DNA of 64,000 nt, taken from positions 38,486,001 to 38,550,000 of the forward strand of contig JARDYH010000002.1 in the NCBI GenBank assembly GCA_029215795.1. The letters run 5' to 3'. The DNA comes from Anniella stebbinsi. Its lineage: Eukaryota > Chordata > Lepidosauria > Squamata > Anniellidae. Under the pieces are notes generated by a model. That model was not told where the DNA came from. It did no database searches and saw only the letters and a program-made list of their open reading frames with translations. This document shows, piece by piece, positions 1 to 11,342 of the stretch (position 1 is its first letter; every line of letters begins with the position of its first letter). The translations under genes and the position numbers were made by a program.

Positions 1-1880
1 CAATAGATGACCTCTTCTTCACGAAGAGGTACTTGCAGGACAAGACAATCAATAGGAATGGCAAGAATCTTGCCATATTAGCATATAAATATCTATTATA
101 CTACAGTGCCCAGTCTAAAGTTCTCCAGTACTTCTCTTGTTCTTGGTACTATAGAGTAACAGGGCTATAAACACAAAAAAATCTTGTTGCTCATAGAAAA
201 CTAGGAGGCAGAAGTTTCTTTGCTTTGGAAACACATCAATAAGGAACTTATTTCTGCATCCAATTATTCTCATCATTCTATTAAAAGCAGTTTCTCAACA
301 TATATACTGCACCTCATGTTGTGAAGGCAATTTGAAATTTCAAAACTGAGAAAACGGTTGATTTTACTGCTATGCAATGATACTTTTCCCTTGTGCAACT
401 GTTCTGCACAGATAATTATTAAATGCATGGTTATACAAAAATTCACAAAAGTGAGAGAAATAAAAAGCAGCAGTGAAGCTGTTGTTTAACTTTTGAAGTG
501 TTTTACTTGACAACATAAACATTTAATCATATACATTCCCGCTGAAGTAGCAGTTTAGTTTGCATATCTTACTCAGCCTCAGTATACACAGATTGAAAAA
601 CAGAACATCCACTGCTTAGCTGTATTGTTTGCAAGATAGTCTTTATGATATATGAAGGAAATATGCACATTATTCAGTACCCTTAAATAAAACAAAGATA
701 TGGAAAGTACTCAACAGTTTGTTTTTGCTTTTATGAGAAATTGATTCTATGAGTAGTTCCTTTGAAAGGACCATATGGTAAAGATCTAGATTAAGATGCT
801 ATGAGTCATGTTTAAAAAGTGCTATTCCTGCAATTCATCTGTTCCTTATCCAATGCAAACAATTCACAGGACACCAGTTTTATCCTAAATCATCAGTTTC
901 CATGATGTAATAGCAGTTCAAAACACAGTAGGATTTGTGAGATTTGTTACTTCATTTTTTTCAAAGAAAAGACTGCTTTTCACATCATGTTGCTGGGAAG
1001 CATTATACAATAAAGCACACAAGGATTTGTTAGGAAGTATATTCCTGCAACCTCTTCCAAAATTAAGGATGATTGACACCACTTGTGTTTTTGATATTAA
1101 AAAATTGCACCTCCCTGAAAGTGAGAAAAATGGAAATGCAAAACTCAATCCAATTTCTCCTGTAATGTACTGACTGGGCTATTAAACACTCTTAAAAACT
1201 GCCAGACTGATATGGTCAAGTAGAAATTACATTATGTCCACCTCTTCACAGCGGCTCTTCCAGCGCGCAGCAGCGGTGGCACTTGGCGCACCACGCATTG
1301 ACACTCCTGCCGCCAGTTCATGGCAGGAGCACCATGGCGGCTTTTCCTGCTGCCGCCATGCCTGTCCAGCGTCAGCTGGAGGGGCGGCTGGAGCAGCGGC
1401 CCATCTACTCTAAGGTAAGTGTTTTTTTTTAAAAAAAAAAAATGTGGCGGGGGGAGGACAGTGGAGGCGGTGCAGCGAGCTTATGGCTCGCTACTCCACT
1501 CCCTTCCCTGCCCAGCCCACTCCACTCTGAAAAAAGTCGGGCTAAATGCCCGACGTTTTTAGTGCGGAACAAAGAGCCTTTGTCCCTACATTGCTTTGAA
1601 TTGGCGGTAGCGTCATGTAACCCAACTGTCGCCATTTAGAGGCCACCGCGAGGCAAAGAGCCCATGAAGAGGTACCCTATCTCACCAATGTTAACACATA
1701 TTTATTAAAAACCATTCATTTCAATAGGGATTTGCTTCCAATTATATGCATTTATTATTATGGAGCTTGTCAACCTATACATGTTAGCTAAATTTTGCAA
1801 CTTCCACTCTCCCACTCAAAAAAATCCCCCACAATTCAGATTTAGTAGTTACTGTTTCAAAGCTTTCTGGTTCTACTTAC
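1..1880. other. IQGAP2 intron after W27 (partial)
   Basis: AT-rich ordinary intron to about 1245, then a CpG-rich patch (1250..1420) and a repeat copy to about 1660. No IQGAP2 exon is recognised on the minus strand. Confidence 0.7.
1250..1660 (+). repeat. CpG-rich patch and palindrome-core repeat copy
   Basis: 1250..1420 is rich in CpG and GGCGGC/GCCGCC. The part from about 1530 has the core GTCGGGctaaatgCCCGAC between T/A runs, then ttggcggtagcgtcatgtaa, which aligns with the copies at 28690 and 34860. A 27-codon ATG frame ending at AAG|GTAAGT lies at 1334..1414. Confidence 0.5.
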
Positions 1881-2013
1881 TGAATGAGTGTTGATAATTT
1901 CTTCGATAGAAATATATATCACTGGCTTGCTAAGAGTCACCATATCAGAGTATTCATCAATATTGAATTTTTCTTCAGGTTCAGGAACACCACATGCTGC
2001 TTGAAAAAAATTC
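1881..2013 (-). CDS. IQGAP2: IQGAP2 exon W27 (end of GRD)
   Basis: 133 nt, one base then 44 codons, ends in phase 0. Encodes NFFQAACGVPEPEEKFNIDE, then YSDMVTLSKPVIYISIEEII and NTHS. The next exon, expected to begin LLLEHQDAIAP or similar, is not found between 1 and 1880, so it lies before the window. Confidence 0.96.
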
Positions 2014-3304
2014 CTAAAGAGGGGAAAATGTAATTTCAGAAGACAAAATTTAAATAATACCAACGTCTTAGTCAAAACCTAAGCTTAATATTAAACTTAC
2101 AACCTGTTCCCCAGTTTTCTGCATGCAGCTTCCATAAGCTACACTATGGTGGAGAGAACAATCAATCAGCAGCACAGTTTTTGCACATATAATTTCTTAC
2201 CTTACTTCATAGGTATTTTCATATCTCAATCCCATTTACAAGGTCATTCAACTTGACACAGCCTTTTGCTACACCCATTGTTTTCTAGATCTGAGCGCAT
2301 GGCTGAAATCCATAAATTACAACAGAACTGCACTAATGATGGAAACAGTCCTGTCCTAGAGCTAGCATCTGAATCTCAGCCTACATTTGTACTTGCTCCA
2401 TAACTTATGATATCCATACTAAAATTCAAGTATAAAGCTGTCAATGCACATGAAGTCTAAAGAGGTCATTTCTACAGAAACTGATATTAGTTTCCCTTGT
2501 TACTAAATGACTAGGGAGAAAAATACCTAGTGTATCTTGAGTGTATTACAATGTGATAATTATTAAAGTTAATCATTCAGAAGGTATATACACAATGGCA
2601 ATCATATTTGCAAATTTGGCAGCTGTAAGATATTATGTAAACCACAGTTATTTTGCCGACCAAGGTAGAAATATTTATTTTTTAATTAAATACAATCCTG
2701 CATTACTTAAGGTTATAAGCAAGAATATCAAACGTACTGAAATAAGAGGCCCTTTTAACATAAAACAAGGAACTGAGTCGCTGCCAACTGATCTAATATT
2801 CCAGCTAATGGACAGCCATATAAATACAGTTTTAATAAAAGTATTTCATACAGTTGTTATTAAAATAATAGTTTATTGTACCTCAAGGATACTTGAGTTA
2901 CTTGAAGGAAAGAGCACAGTTTCCCCCTAACATTACAGCACGATATCCATGCACCATTACCTACTATTGTCTGAAGAAATAGCAGAAATAAATATACCAC
3001 TCTTCCCCTTAATATAACATTATGTGGTTATTATGCTTGAGGAGAGCATAACCTGGGCAATATGTGATAATTGCCAAGATGTGCACGTTGGGGGTGAGAC
3101 ATAAGTTTGCATTAAAAAAGTAAGTGCAAATGAATTCATTTGACTGGTTGGAATAATGAGGAAATTATCAGGATACATGGAAGATAACATATGCTGTTAT
3201 CAATAGCAGAAAAGGTGAATATACATAAAGCAATGGGACTACCTATGTAGAACAGGTTCATCTCACAGTTTATTATACAGATCCCTATTTGCTTCAGTAC
3301 AGAC
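2014..3304. other. IQGAP2 intron W26-W27
   Basis: Plain AT-rich intron; no repeat or gene recognised. Confidence 0.7.
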
Positions 3305-3537
3305 CTGAATTTCTCATAGGTCTGAGAGAGGTAACTATTCATCGATGAGAGATGTGCATTTTCTCCTTCAAAGAGGTTATTTGAAGCAGCATGTTGAAGG
3401 ACTTTAGCCACACAACCTAAATTTCTCCTCTGATCAGAATGGATCTGGCCTCCAGCTGTCATATCAATTATGTCAAAACCATCAGGGGCAACAATCGCTG
3501 GATTCATAAACCGATAGTATAGGAGATTCCCCACAAT
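3305..3537 (-). CDS. IQGAP2: IQGAP2 exon W26 (RasGAP-related domain, NPAI motif)
   Basis: 233 nt. Encodes IVGNLLYYRFMNPAIVAPDG, the counterpart of the FLR..NPAI signature of RasGAPs, then FDIIDMTAGGQIHSDQRRNL and NLFEGENAHLSSMNSYLSQT. Two leftover bases (AG) complete Arg with W27. Confidence 0.97.
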
Positions 3538-3938
3538 CTATGGGAGAAAAACATTTTTAGTCATGTCTTCTTGGTATGTGATTTCTCAGACTTGATCCTA
3601 CCCAACTGGCAACACTCCTTAAAGAAAATCATTATTGGCTGTATAACACAAGCAGTGTGTGTGTGGGAGCCTAGTTATACAGCAAAAGCCTTATTGAGTC
3701 AAACTTAAGAGTCATTTAGCTTCATAATGTGACTGAAAACAGTATGGATACTTTAGAAGAGTATACAATACACCAAAGAAAAGCCTTCCCCCACACCACA
3801 GAGAAAACAATCATTCCCAGGAATTTTCTCTACACTGCTGGCAATAACCTCATAGATATAGAGGATACCTAAATGAAATGCAGTATAAATACATTTGACT
3901 ACATAGAGAGGAAGTAAGCAAAGTGAACTCATGGTACT

Positions 3939-4060
3939 TCTACAGCAGCCCTCTAGATGTTTTGGAGTTCAGCTCTCATCAGCCCCCATCCAGTATGGTT
4001 AATAGCCAGGAATGCTGGGACTTGTAGTCCAAAACATGTGGAAGGCACCAGGTTCAGGAA
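3939..4060. mobile_element. Palindromic MITE, 'ttttggactacaa' family
   Basis: Self-complementary: ccctctagatgttttggagt on the left mirrors tccaaaacatgtggaaggca on the right. Diverged copies of the same foldback element lie at 24760..24893, 37861..38000 and 61540..61640. Confidence 0.7.
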
Positions 4061-4150
4061 GGCTCTAAAGGACTTTTCAAATGCTCAGTTCCTAATCAGT
4101 CTGAATTCAAAACCCACACATTTCCCCAACTTGTGAATAATGTCAGTTTT

Positions 4151-4219
4151 ACAAAAATTTACTGAATGAATTCATTTTCATTCATTCATTCATTCATTCA
4201 TTCATACAAAAATTTACTG
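4151..4219. repeat. (ATTC)n microsatellite between 14-bp direct repeats
   Basis: About seven ATTC units (4179..4205) are flanked by exact copies of acaaaaatttactg at 4151..4164 and 4206..4219, so the run probably grew inside a small duplication. Confidence 0.85.
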
Positions 4220-4319
4220 CTCTGCATTTTATCTGATTTTGGGAATGGAAGACGTAGATTAGACAGCTTCTTACAACAGGAAATTTGGCATATCATCCCC
4301 ATTTCCTTTTAAAAACAGT

Positions 4320-5215
4320 TAAGTCACAAATGTTTTTCTTCAGAGCGAGGCGAGGATGCACAAGACAGCCCCAAAGCCTTGCTCTGGAGTCACAGTGGAA
4401 GCGTGGCCAGGCAGTGCCTGATGGAAGGTGACCTGTGATTGGTTGCCTTCCACCAGGAAGAGGGTGGGTGTGGCTTTGGTTCCCAGATAGCCACCCAGAA
4501 ACCCCATGCTCCCTTCTTGGTGTCAGGATTATCCGACACTATTTTCATATGTGGTGGAGCTGTGAACATGTACAAAAATTTTGGGAAAGGGTTTTTAAAG
4601 AAATAAGTGATATAATTGGAAGTAAATTGGAATTAAACCCAAAGTTAGCTCTACTAGCAATATGGGATAGTGAGAATGAGTATATAACTAACAGAGAATT
4701 GGTAAACAACCTCCTGGCACCGGTTAGAATAATCATTGCTAAAAATTGGAAAGGGCAAGGAAGCTACACAATAGAAGTTTGGTATAAAGAAATTTGGGAT
4801 ATGGCCTTGAATGATATGTTGACATGTAAAATGAAAATAAAGAGGGGAATGTCCAGTAAGAGTGATTTTGGAGAAATATGGAGTCCCTTTTTGGAATATG
4901 TTTTAAGATTGGGAAAGGGACAAACACCTTCAAAAGAATCGTTAAAATTTTGGAAGGAGGAAGAATGATCATGAGAAGGTCTCGGGGGGGGGGGTGCACG
5001 GGGGGATTGTTGAGGGTTGTAGTTTGTTTTATACTGTGTATGTTTTATATTGTGTATGTTTATTGTGTTGAAATTAATAAAAATTATTTTAAAAAATTAA
5101 ATTTAATATAAAAAAGTTTAAAAATTTTAAAAAAAAAAGGATTATCCGACACCACCCTGGGAGAGGGAAAGCGTGGGGTTTTCGAGGGACGCAGCGCCAA
5201 CCCGGTGCCATGAAG
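4320..5215 (-). repeat. Palindrome-core repeat copy interrupted by L1
   Basis: On the minus strand this matches the copies at 28690 and 34860: aaggcaaccaatcac, then gactccagagcaagg, then a gaagaaaaa/gttttt core. It is split at the ggattatccgacac duplication by the L1 at 4540..5137. A poly-C run ends it near 5230. Confidence 0.6.
4540..5137 (+). mobile_element. 5'-truncated L1 retrotransposon with target-site duplication
   Basis: The 3' end of a LINE-1. An open stretch to the TGA at 4966 encodes the typical ORF2 C-terminus (YFHMWWSCEHVQKFW, then LLAPVRIIIAKNWK). It is followed by a short 3' UTR and an A-rich tail. The exact duplication ggattatccgacac flanks it at 4526..4539 and 5139..5152, showing target-primed insertion. 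Reverse transcriptase and endonuclease regions are missing, so it cannot move by itself. Confidence 0.9.
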
Positions 5216-5999
5216 ACACCCCCCCCCCCCCGGTGAATGGTATCAGTTTGGTTTCATGATCACCCCAAATAGCACAATTTCCCTGTTCAGAAAAAAATCC
5301 AGGAAAGCAGTTAGAAATTATGGGATAAACACAAGAGAGTGACGATGATGTCTGAAGGTCTCGTAAACTTCCACAACTGAGGTATGCCGAGCACACAATA
5401 AAAGCCTTGTCTAGAAAAGCCCTTGTGTCCTTTTTCAGGGAATTTAAGTCCCTTTCCATCCTTGAAACATGCAAATGCTTAACATACTTTTAAGGGAAAA
5501 GGATACTCTCTGTGAAGGCTTATTAATTACAGTATATATTTACAGTTTCAGTTCAGCCCCAGAATGTTATGGTTTGGTTACTCAGTGCTAGTACTAACAA
5601 GTAGAAAGTTCAGCTTTACTGAATAATGCAAGTAAAAGAATACTGAATACAAGAAAAAGCTTACTGAAGAACTGCTCAGTTGGCTCCCAAGTTCAAAGGT
5701 TTGTCAATATTCTAGCATTCTGACTGCTTGCATGGTTATTTGGAAGTTAGTCCTACCATATTCAATAGGACTTACTCCTCAGTAAGAATACATAAAAATT
5801 GTAGACTTGAAGAATATCCAAATATCGAACTTTCCCCCAATACAAATATACAACTTTCAGAAAAACAGCATCCATTCTTTTGGTTATTTCAAAATCTATA
5901 TGAAGAGTTCTTCCAGGAAAATTTGGCAATTTGATATCAGAATTTCCAGTTGACTGAGACAGTGCAAGCTCGCAAGTAAGAGCTGTTGCTGGAGACAAA

Positions 6000-6243
6000 G
6001 GGCTCATCTACGTCTATGAGCCTTCAGGGATGGGGGAGGAGGGAGGAACCGGGAGCACTGGCCACACCACCCACGGTCCTCGGGGTTGTCCCAGGGAAAA
6101 ACCGGGATAAAAGTAGTCCATTTCATCCCGGGGAAAGTGAGTGGTCATCCCCAGTTGACCCTGGGATCCCCCTGTGCATCATTTGGACGCACAGGGATGA
6201 CCTTGAGCTGACCCTTGGATAAATGGATGGTGTAGACATGGCC
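6000..6243. mobile_element. Possible hAT-like MITE
   Basis: Ends resemble each other in inverted orientation (gggctcatctac / ggtgtagacatggcc) and resemble the 'tctacacc' termini of the elements at 32350, 37022 and 46303. The interior is GC-rich with many ccggg/cccgg-type runs. Confidence 0.4.
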
Positions 6244-7367
6244 AAAGTCTAATTAGTGTGATTATGAGAATAGCATGATATACCATGATGACAACTGGCA
6301 AATGTTTTTTCCAACTATAATTTAAAACAGGTGGGCAGCCTTCAGGTGCCCTTGCCTATTTCATCCCTCTCTCAACCTGGAGTTATAATCCCTACCAGAG
6401 CTGATACTGCTGTCTACTTGTTCAGTGCAGCAAGGCTGGCCTTACTGTGAAAGGGTCACTATTGCTTTCGAAGTTTTAGAAAATGCATTTTGGAAGTAAA
6501 ATCTCTGTTCAGCTGGATTTAAAATAACAACAGCAGCAATACAGGCAGCACCAGTTTCACCCTGATTTAAATATTTTGAGTTAAGTCAAGCAGTGCACCC
6601 TTTGATTATGCAATGTTAGAGACTGCACTGTAAGTTATGACCAGTTATGGAAGCAAGTCTGTGCGCCAGGCATATTCTGCTTGGATAAAATGTCACATTC
6701 CCATACTTTTCCAAGCATCTTGAAAACACATCAAATGAAAGCATGTTTATGTATTTGTTCCAATGTTGCTATTAGAGTTATACATTTTAAAGTATTTTAT
6801 TCAATAAACCAAATTAAAACCAAAATACTTATTGAATTTAACAGCACAAATTTACAAGCAGCAGCTTATACAATTAAGCATCAGTGTGCTAGACTAAGGG
6901 CGTTGTTGCTTCCCTCACACTAACACGGGAACTCTTCCCTAATTCTATAATCCGTACAGGAAAAGCCATTGTGATCCTATGCCACTTCCTACCCCGGCCA
7001 CAACACAACCACATTTCAAACTGCATATAGAAGGAAAGGGCATGGATGTTGTTTTAAGCACCAAGCACTTAAGGAAATAGATACTCAAAAGTGGAGATGT
7101 GACAAGTTAGGGAGAAAGTTAGGACTTATTTAAAAGAGAAAAAGACTTTCAAACTTCTTGGAAATTTGACAGCTTGCATAGAACCCTCTCTGAGAAAATA
7201 TTCCACATATGCTGTCACATTTCCAACAGCATGGATGACAATCCTTCTGTTTAGGCAACTTCTCTCTATCCCTCTGTTATATGCTGTGTTCCCCAATGCA
7301 AAGCAATTTCCCTCTCACCAAAATTAGAAAGAACAAGGATGCTGACAAATCACCCTCACAAATCTAC

Positions 7368-7452
7368 CTTTAATAGCTCATCTTCTGTTGCATCTGGGAA
7401 TTTTTCATGGAGCGAGTTCTTCAGAACTTTGGCTATATACCTCATTCCATAA
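7368..7452 (-). CDS. IQGAP2: IQGAP2 exon W25 (RasGAP-related domain)
   Basis: 85 nt: first base completes Pro, then 28 codons. Encodes YGMRYIAKVLKNSLHEKFPD and ATEDELLK. Ends in phase 0 at AAG|GTAGAT. Confidence 0.96.
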
Positions 7453-7768
7453 CTACATGCAAAAACAGATGCAAAAGAAAAATAATGGAGAGAGACTTAG
7501 GATGAAAAACAACTAATTCAAGTCAACCAAAACCAAAACAAAACACTGAATTTTGCATTAGAAACTTTAGAACTAAAACAAGATGGCAGCAAAACAAAAT
7601 ACAAACCACACAAAAGAAAGTTACAATATGAGTGCTTATTAAATATAAAGTATCTGGGTTTGGTGATGCAGAGGGAATACTCCCCTCTGCTGGTGGAGTG
7701 TCATTATGAATCAAACCATATTTAAGCTAGTTGTTTAAGAAATACAAGAATGTTTAAAAATACCTTGC

Positions 7769-7819
<51 letters not shown>

Positions 7820-7959
7820 ATCTATCTATCTCTCCCCCCTCTCTGTATATATTCCCTCTTTCTTTCTCTGTACAAGCATTTGAATACACAGATACACTGC
7901 AATTGTGAGAAAGTGTGTATGTGTGTCCCACCAAGGTTCTCCTAGGTTCCTGCACTTAC
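7453..7959. repeat. (CTAT)n microsatellite in intron W24-W25
   Basis: Tetranucleotide run of about 15 units at 7769..7832 within a 507-bp intron; nothing else notable. Confidence 0.9.
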
Positions 7960-8100
7960 GGCATTAAGTTCAGAGATGAGAATATGGAAGCAAGGACTTT
8001 ATCAGTTACTGCTCTGAGGCTTTGTATTGAGGACTCTAGTCGATTCGCTACTTCAGGATGTGTCAATGCTTGTTCTGTTGTTACATCATAAGGTAATTTG
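7960..8100 (-). CDS. IQGAP2: IQGAP2 exon W24 (RasGAP-related domain)
   Basis: 141 nt. Encodes KLPYDVTTEQALTHPEVANR, LESSIQSLRAVTDKVLASIF and SSLNLM. Its acceptor is preceded by a (CT)n microsatellite on the coding strand that serves as the polypyrimidine tract. Confidence 0.96.
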
Positions 8101-8104
8101 CTAC

Positions 8105-8107
<3 letters not shown>

Positions 8108-8135
<28 letters not shown>

Positions 8136-8136
8136 A
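8108..8136. repeat. (AG)n microsatellite next to the W24 acceptor
   Basis: About 14 AG units ending eight bases from exon W24. On the IQGAP2 strand it reads (CT)n followed by TTTTTGTAG. Confidence 0.95.
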
Positions 8137-9489
8137 GGAGATAAAGTAACCTATACAAAACACAAGAACCACTTTTCTAATAGTACATTATATTAAAAAG
8201 GTTTGGTATTGCTCAGTGACTCAGATGACCTAGAGCCAAAACAGATACTTTCTCAAAATTGTCCCTGAAGAAGGAAAAGTTACATTTCTGAAACATGTTG
8301 GTCTTTAATAAACTCAGGGACTTTGGAGAATCTGTTTCTCCCTTGTCTTCCTGCTAGACTCAAAAGGGCCATAAAGGAGTTTCCATGAACTTATTGGGAT
8401 TTCATATTGAATGCCCTGCACTTTTATTATTTTATATCACACGAGATATTTTTATCCGAATTTAAGGTGTCTGGGTTTTTTCAGACCTTTTTTTGAACAG
8501 TGGTGCCATCAGGGTAGGACATTGGGGCAGATGTCCAGGGCCCCAGTCAGAAGAATGAGCATGAAGATCCCCAAATGGTCATCACATTCTGAAGTAAGTG
8601 AATTAATACATATGACCATCTAAAGTGCCCCACAGCAATACCATGAAGCCAGAGTCTAAAATTACCTAATTGCACCACTGTCTTTGTTTTAGGCTAGTTA
8701 CACTAACTTTTATTTAGTCACAATATATTAAGAGTTTTATATTCCATTACTTTTGGAGGCATAGCAAGTACTTCACATGGCTACAGAGCTGGCACAATAC
8801 CTCCTGCCACCCAAAGTAGGAGGCTTCGCCATTGCCCTCTCTTCTCTCCCGCACATACCCCCTCCCACGATGATGATTATGGCATTGGCCACCACCCACC
8901 CTCTTCCACACTCAGCTACTACCTTCTCTGTCCCCCTTGGCCTCAACAGTGGTGGTCACTTGCAGTCACTTGCTCTCCCCATCCATGACACTAATGATAC
9001 AGGGGAGGCAGTACTCCCTCCCCACTCTCACCACTGCCCTCTCTTCTCTCCCCCACCAGCTATGATGGGCCACCTCCCCTCCTCCAATTCTCCTACATTT
9101 CCAGGTCGCTGCCCTCCTCCCCCTCCTCCTCCAATGGTGGTGGTGGTAGCCCCTCTCTTCCTTCAATGCCTATGAGGGGTACTTACTTAGAGCAAGACAT
9201 TGGTGGTGAGGTGACCCTAGAGACTACTTGTGCTGCAGCAGTCACCTCCCTGCCAATGCTTTGCTCTGAGGAAGGAGCCCTTATAGCAATGCATTTGGGC
9301 CATGCTGAAAAGGCATGCTAGCTGCCTTCTCTTCTGAACATATGACAGGCCTTCCCAGAGATTCTACCCATCTGATGCTACACTCAGAGGAGTCCTCAAA
9401 GTGAAGCATCAGGCAAGTGGTTCTCCAGAGAGCTGGGCAGGGGAATGGACAGCATGGTTTTCTGCAGTGTCAGATGGGGGGCAAAATCC

Positions 9490-9556
9490 ATTACCTTTTG
9501 GGATCTGCTGCCTAAGGTGGGGATTCACCCCACCTCATGGAAGGGCTGGCCTGCAT
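9490..9556 (-). repeat. Terminal piece of the 'agggctggccc' element
   Basis: ctgctgcctaaggtggg and ggaagggctggcct match, in reverse orientation, the start of the elements at 46425 and 62156. Confidence 0.45.
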
Positions 9557-9858
9557 AGCTACAATTGAGGGAATATAGATCTATAACATTGGTCATCCTT
9601 CGATGCTTGTGAATATGTTTCATGACTTTATAGTAAATTCCTTGAGTTCTTTGTGCAACATTACTTACATATCTTTCATCTGAAGAACACATACTTAAAA
9701 ACAAATGGTAACACTTCATATTAATTTTAACATCTATTGATATTAATGATTTATCTATCCTTTTAGTACCTGAGAAAGTACTATGGATAAAAATGTTGGG
9801 CATCCTTCATAACAATTTACTGCTTTCTAGCAGTTTTAGGCAAGCCTCTTCTTTTGTT

Positions 9859-9884
9859 CGTGTGTGTGTGTGTGTGTGTGTGCG
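9859..9884. repeat. (GT)n microsatellite
   Basis: About 11 GT units with one GC interruption. Confidence 0.95.
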
Positions 9885-9990
9885 TGTTGAATCACCCCTT
9901 TTGTCCCACCCATTCTCTCCTGCTCTCATTAGCAACCTAAAGAAATTGAAAAATTAAATTCAGTTATATCTATCTATATTGGACACTTAC

Positions 9991-10215
9991 CTGGCTTCTC
10001 CAGTTTGCATTTCTAATACGTTTACCCATGCTTTATATACTTCCACAGGACTTGTGCTGATGACTAGGGATTTGTCATCCATAATGTCTTTCACTACTGG
10101 GGCCAACAGCTGACGTAGAGTATTTTGCCCCCGAGCACCTCGATTAAAACTAACAACCATCTTGATAACAGTAGGATTTCCCGTAACAATATCTTGAATC
10201 TGGTCTACTTTGGAA
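9991..10215 (-). CDS. IQGAP2: IQGAP2 exon W23 (RasGAP-related domain)
   Basis: 225 nt. Encodes KVDQIQDIVTGNPTVIKMVV, SFNRGARGQNTLRQLLAPVV and VYKAWVNVLEMQTGEA. This is the GRD segment equivalent to the arginine-finger region of true RasGAPs. IQGAP family members bind Rac1/Cdc42-GTP here without acting as GAPs. Confidence 0.96.
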
Positions 10216-11027
10216 CTGCAGTACAAAATAATAATAATAATCAGCACTTACATTCTAATTGAAGATGTCAAACCTATGGACAGTATCAAACAATGCTGTT
10301 GTGCAAGAGGGCCCTCCTACTGATTCCACTGTGCAAGTGGGACATACCTCTTGTGTAACAGAAATTTAACACTTCCTATAGAAAGCCACAGAAAAATGTA
10401 TCTGGATCAGGGCTCGTCAGCAGAGTTCCCTTATGCAAGCTCTGCTGACCTTTCCCATTCAGGAAATGAACATTTCCGTTTGTTTTTGGTTGCTCCTGGA
10501 AGCATTAAATCTCCGTTGCGCACGTGGTGAGTCTCACCTATGGAAAACAATCAGTAGGGACCCAGTGGAATTGGCAGGGGACACAGTGCCCATTGGATAA
10601 CTGCCCTTTTTGAGTGACTTGAACACAGCAAACATAATGTTGCATTTTGTCCATTCAGTAGGACCTATTAGTTTTTAAAAGAACAACGCACCATTTTACA
10701 ACAACAGTATTCTGTTCAAAGCACAGCTGACTAAAATGAAGGAATGTTTTTGAAGCAGAATTACAAAATACAGCTTAAGGTCAAACCACTTCTGTTAGGA
10801 TTTAAAGCTTGATCCTGTAAGTCTGCTTTAGTTAATATGATGCAAACATGCTAAGTTTGTTAATCAGGAGTCACTATTCAAGCTCTGCCTGCCAATCCAC
10901 TGTATCTAAAAGAGAAGCTAGAAGGAAATTTAACAGTTTACAATTTTGTCTGAGCAAACAAGATATAGAGAAAATCTCATAAAAAGTGGAGTTAAAGATG
11001 GGGGCTTTGATCACTTAATATACACAC
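10216..11027. other. IQGAP2 intron W22-W23
   Basis: Mostly unique-looking. A local inverted pair gtcagcagag / ctctgctgac lies near 10415..10450. No gene. Confidence 0.6.
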
Positions 11028-11191
11028 TTTATTTCTTCTTCCAGAGCAGTTTTAAATAGCTTCAGAAGTAAGTATTCTTCTCGCTGATTAGAAGCATAGT
11101 TGTACAATGTGAAGATAACTGTGTCCATGAACTTGGTGGATTTATTCTGGGGCATCTGGAAGATCAGCTTTGCCAGGTAAGTTGGATTAGT
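11028..11191 (-). CDS. IQGAP2: IQGAP2 exon W22 (start of RasGAP-related domain)
   Basis: 164 nt. Encodes TNPTYLAKLIFQMPQNKSTK, FMDTVIFTLYNYASNQREEY and LLLKLFKTALEEEI. Two leftover bases join W23 to give Asn-Ser-Lys, where paralogues have Lys-Ser-Lys. Donor GTGTGT is non-optimal but keeps phase. Confidence 0.94.
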
Positions 11192-11342
11192 CTATGGAAA
11201 GAATATTGGAATGATTGTAATGGCACATTAATAAAAATGACAAAGTTTTCCACTGCCTACTTTATTAGCACTGAGAGAAACCTAAAATGCCTTTAATGCA
11301 CCTGAATTTATATCAGTGCTAGTTCAAGCTTGCTAATGATCA

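Larger units (their letters stand above)
3538..7367. other. IQGAP2 intron W25-W26
   Basis: Contains a palindromic element (3939..4060), an (ATTC)n run, a repeat split by an L1 (4320..5215) and a MITE-like element (6000..6243). The remainder is unremarkable. Confidence 0.7.
8101..9990. other. IQGAP2 intron W23-W24
   Basis: Holds an (AG)n run, a C-rich low-complexity block (about 8770..9170), the end of a TIR element (9490..9556) and a (GT)n run. No exon seen. Confidence 0.7.

Noticed and set aside
2541..2930. 129-codon plus-strand frame
   Set aside because: AT-rich intron with no family resemblance; likely chance.
4435..4968. Open frame of 177 codons as a host gene
   Set aside because: Its 3' three quarters is the L1 ORF2 C-terminus and its 5' part is read-through from an older repeat across the target-site junction.
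7769..7832. CRISPR-like array
   Set aside because: Simple tetranucleotide microsatellite without spacers, in vertebrate DNA.
8777..9175. Pro-rich 132-codon frame
   Set aside because: Low-complexity C-rich sequence within a repeat; no conserved domain.
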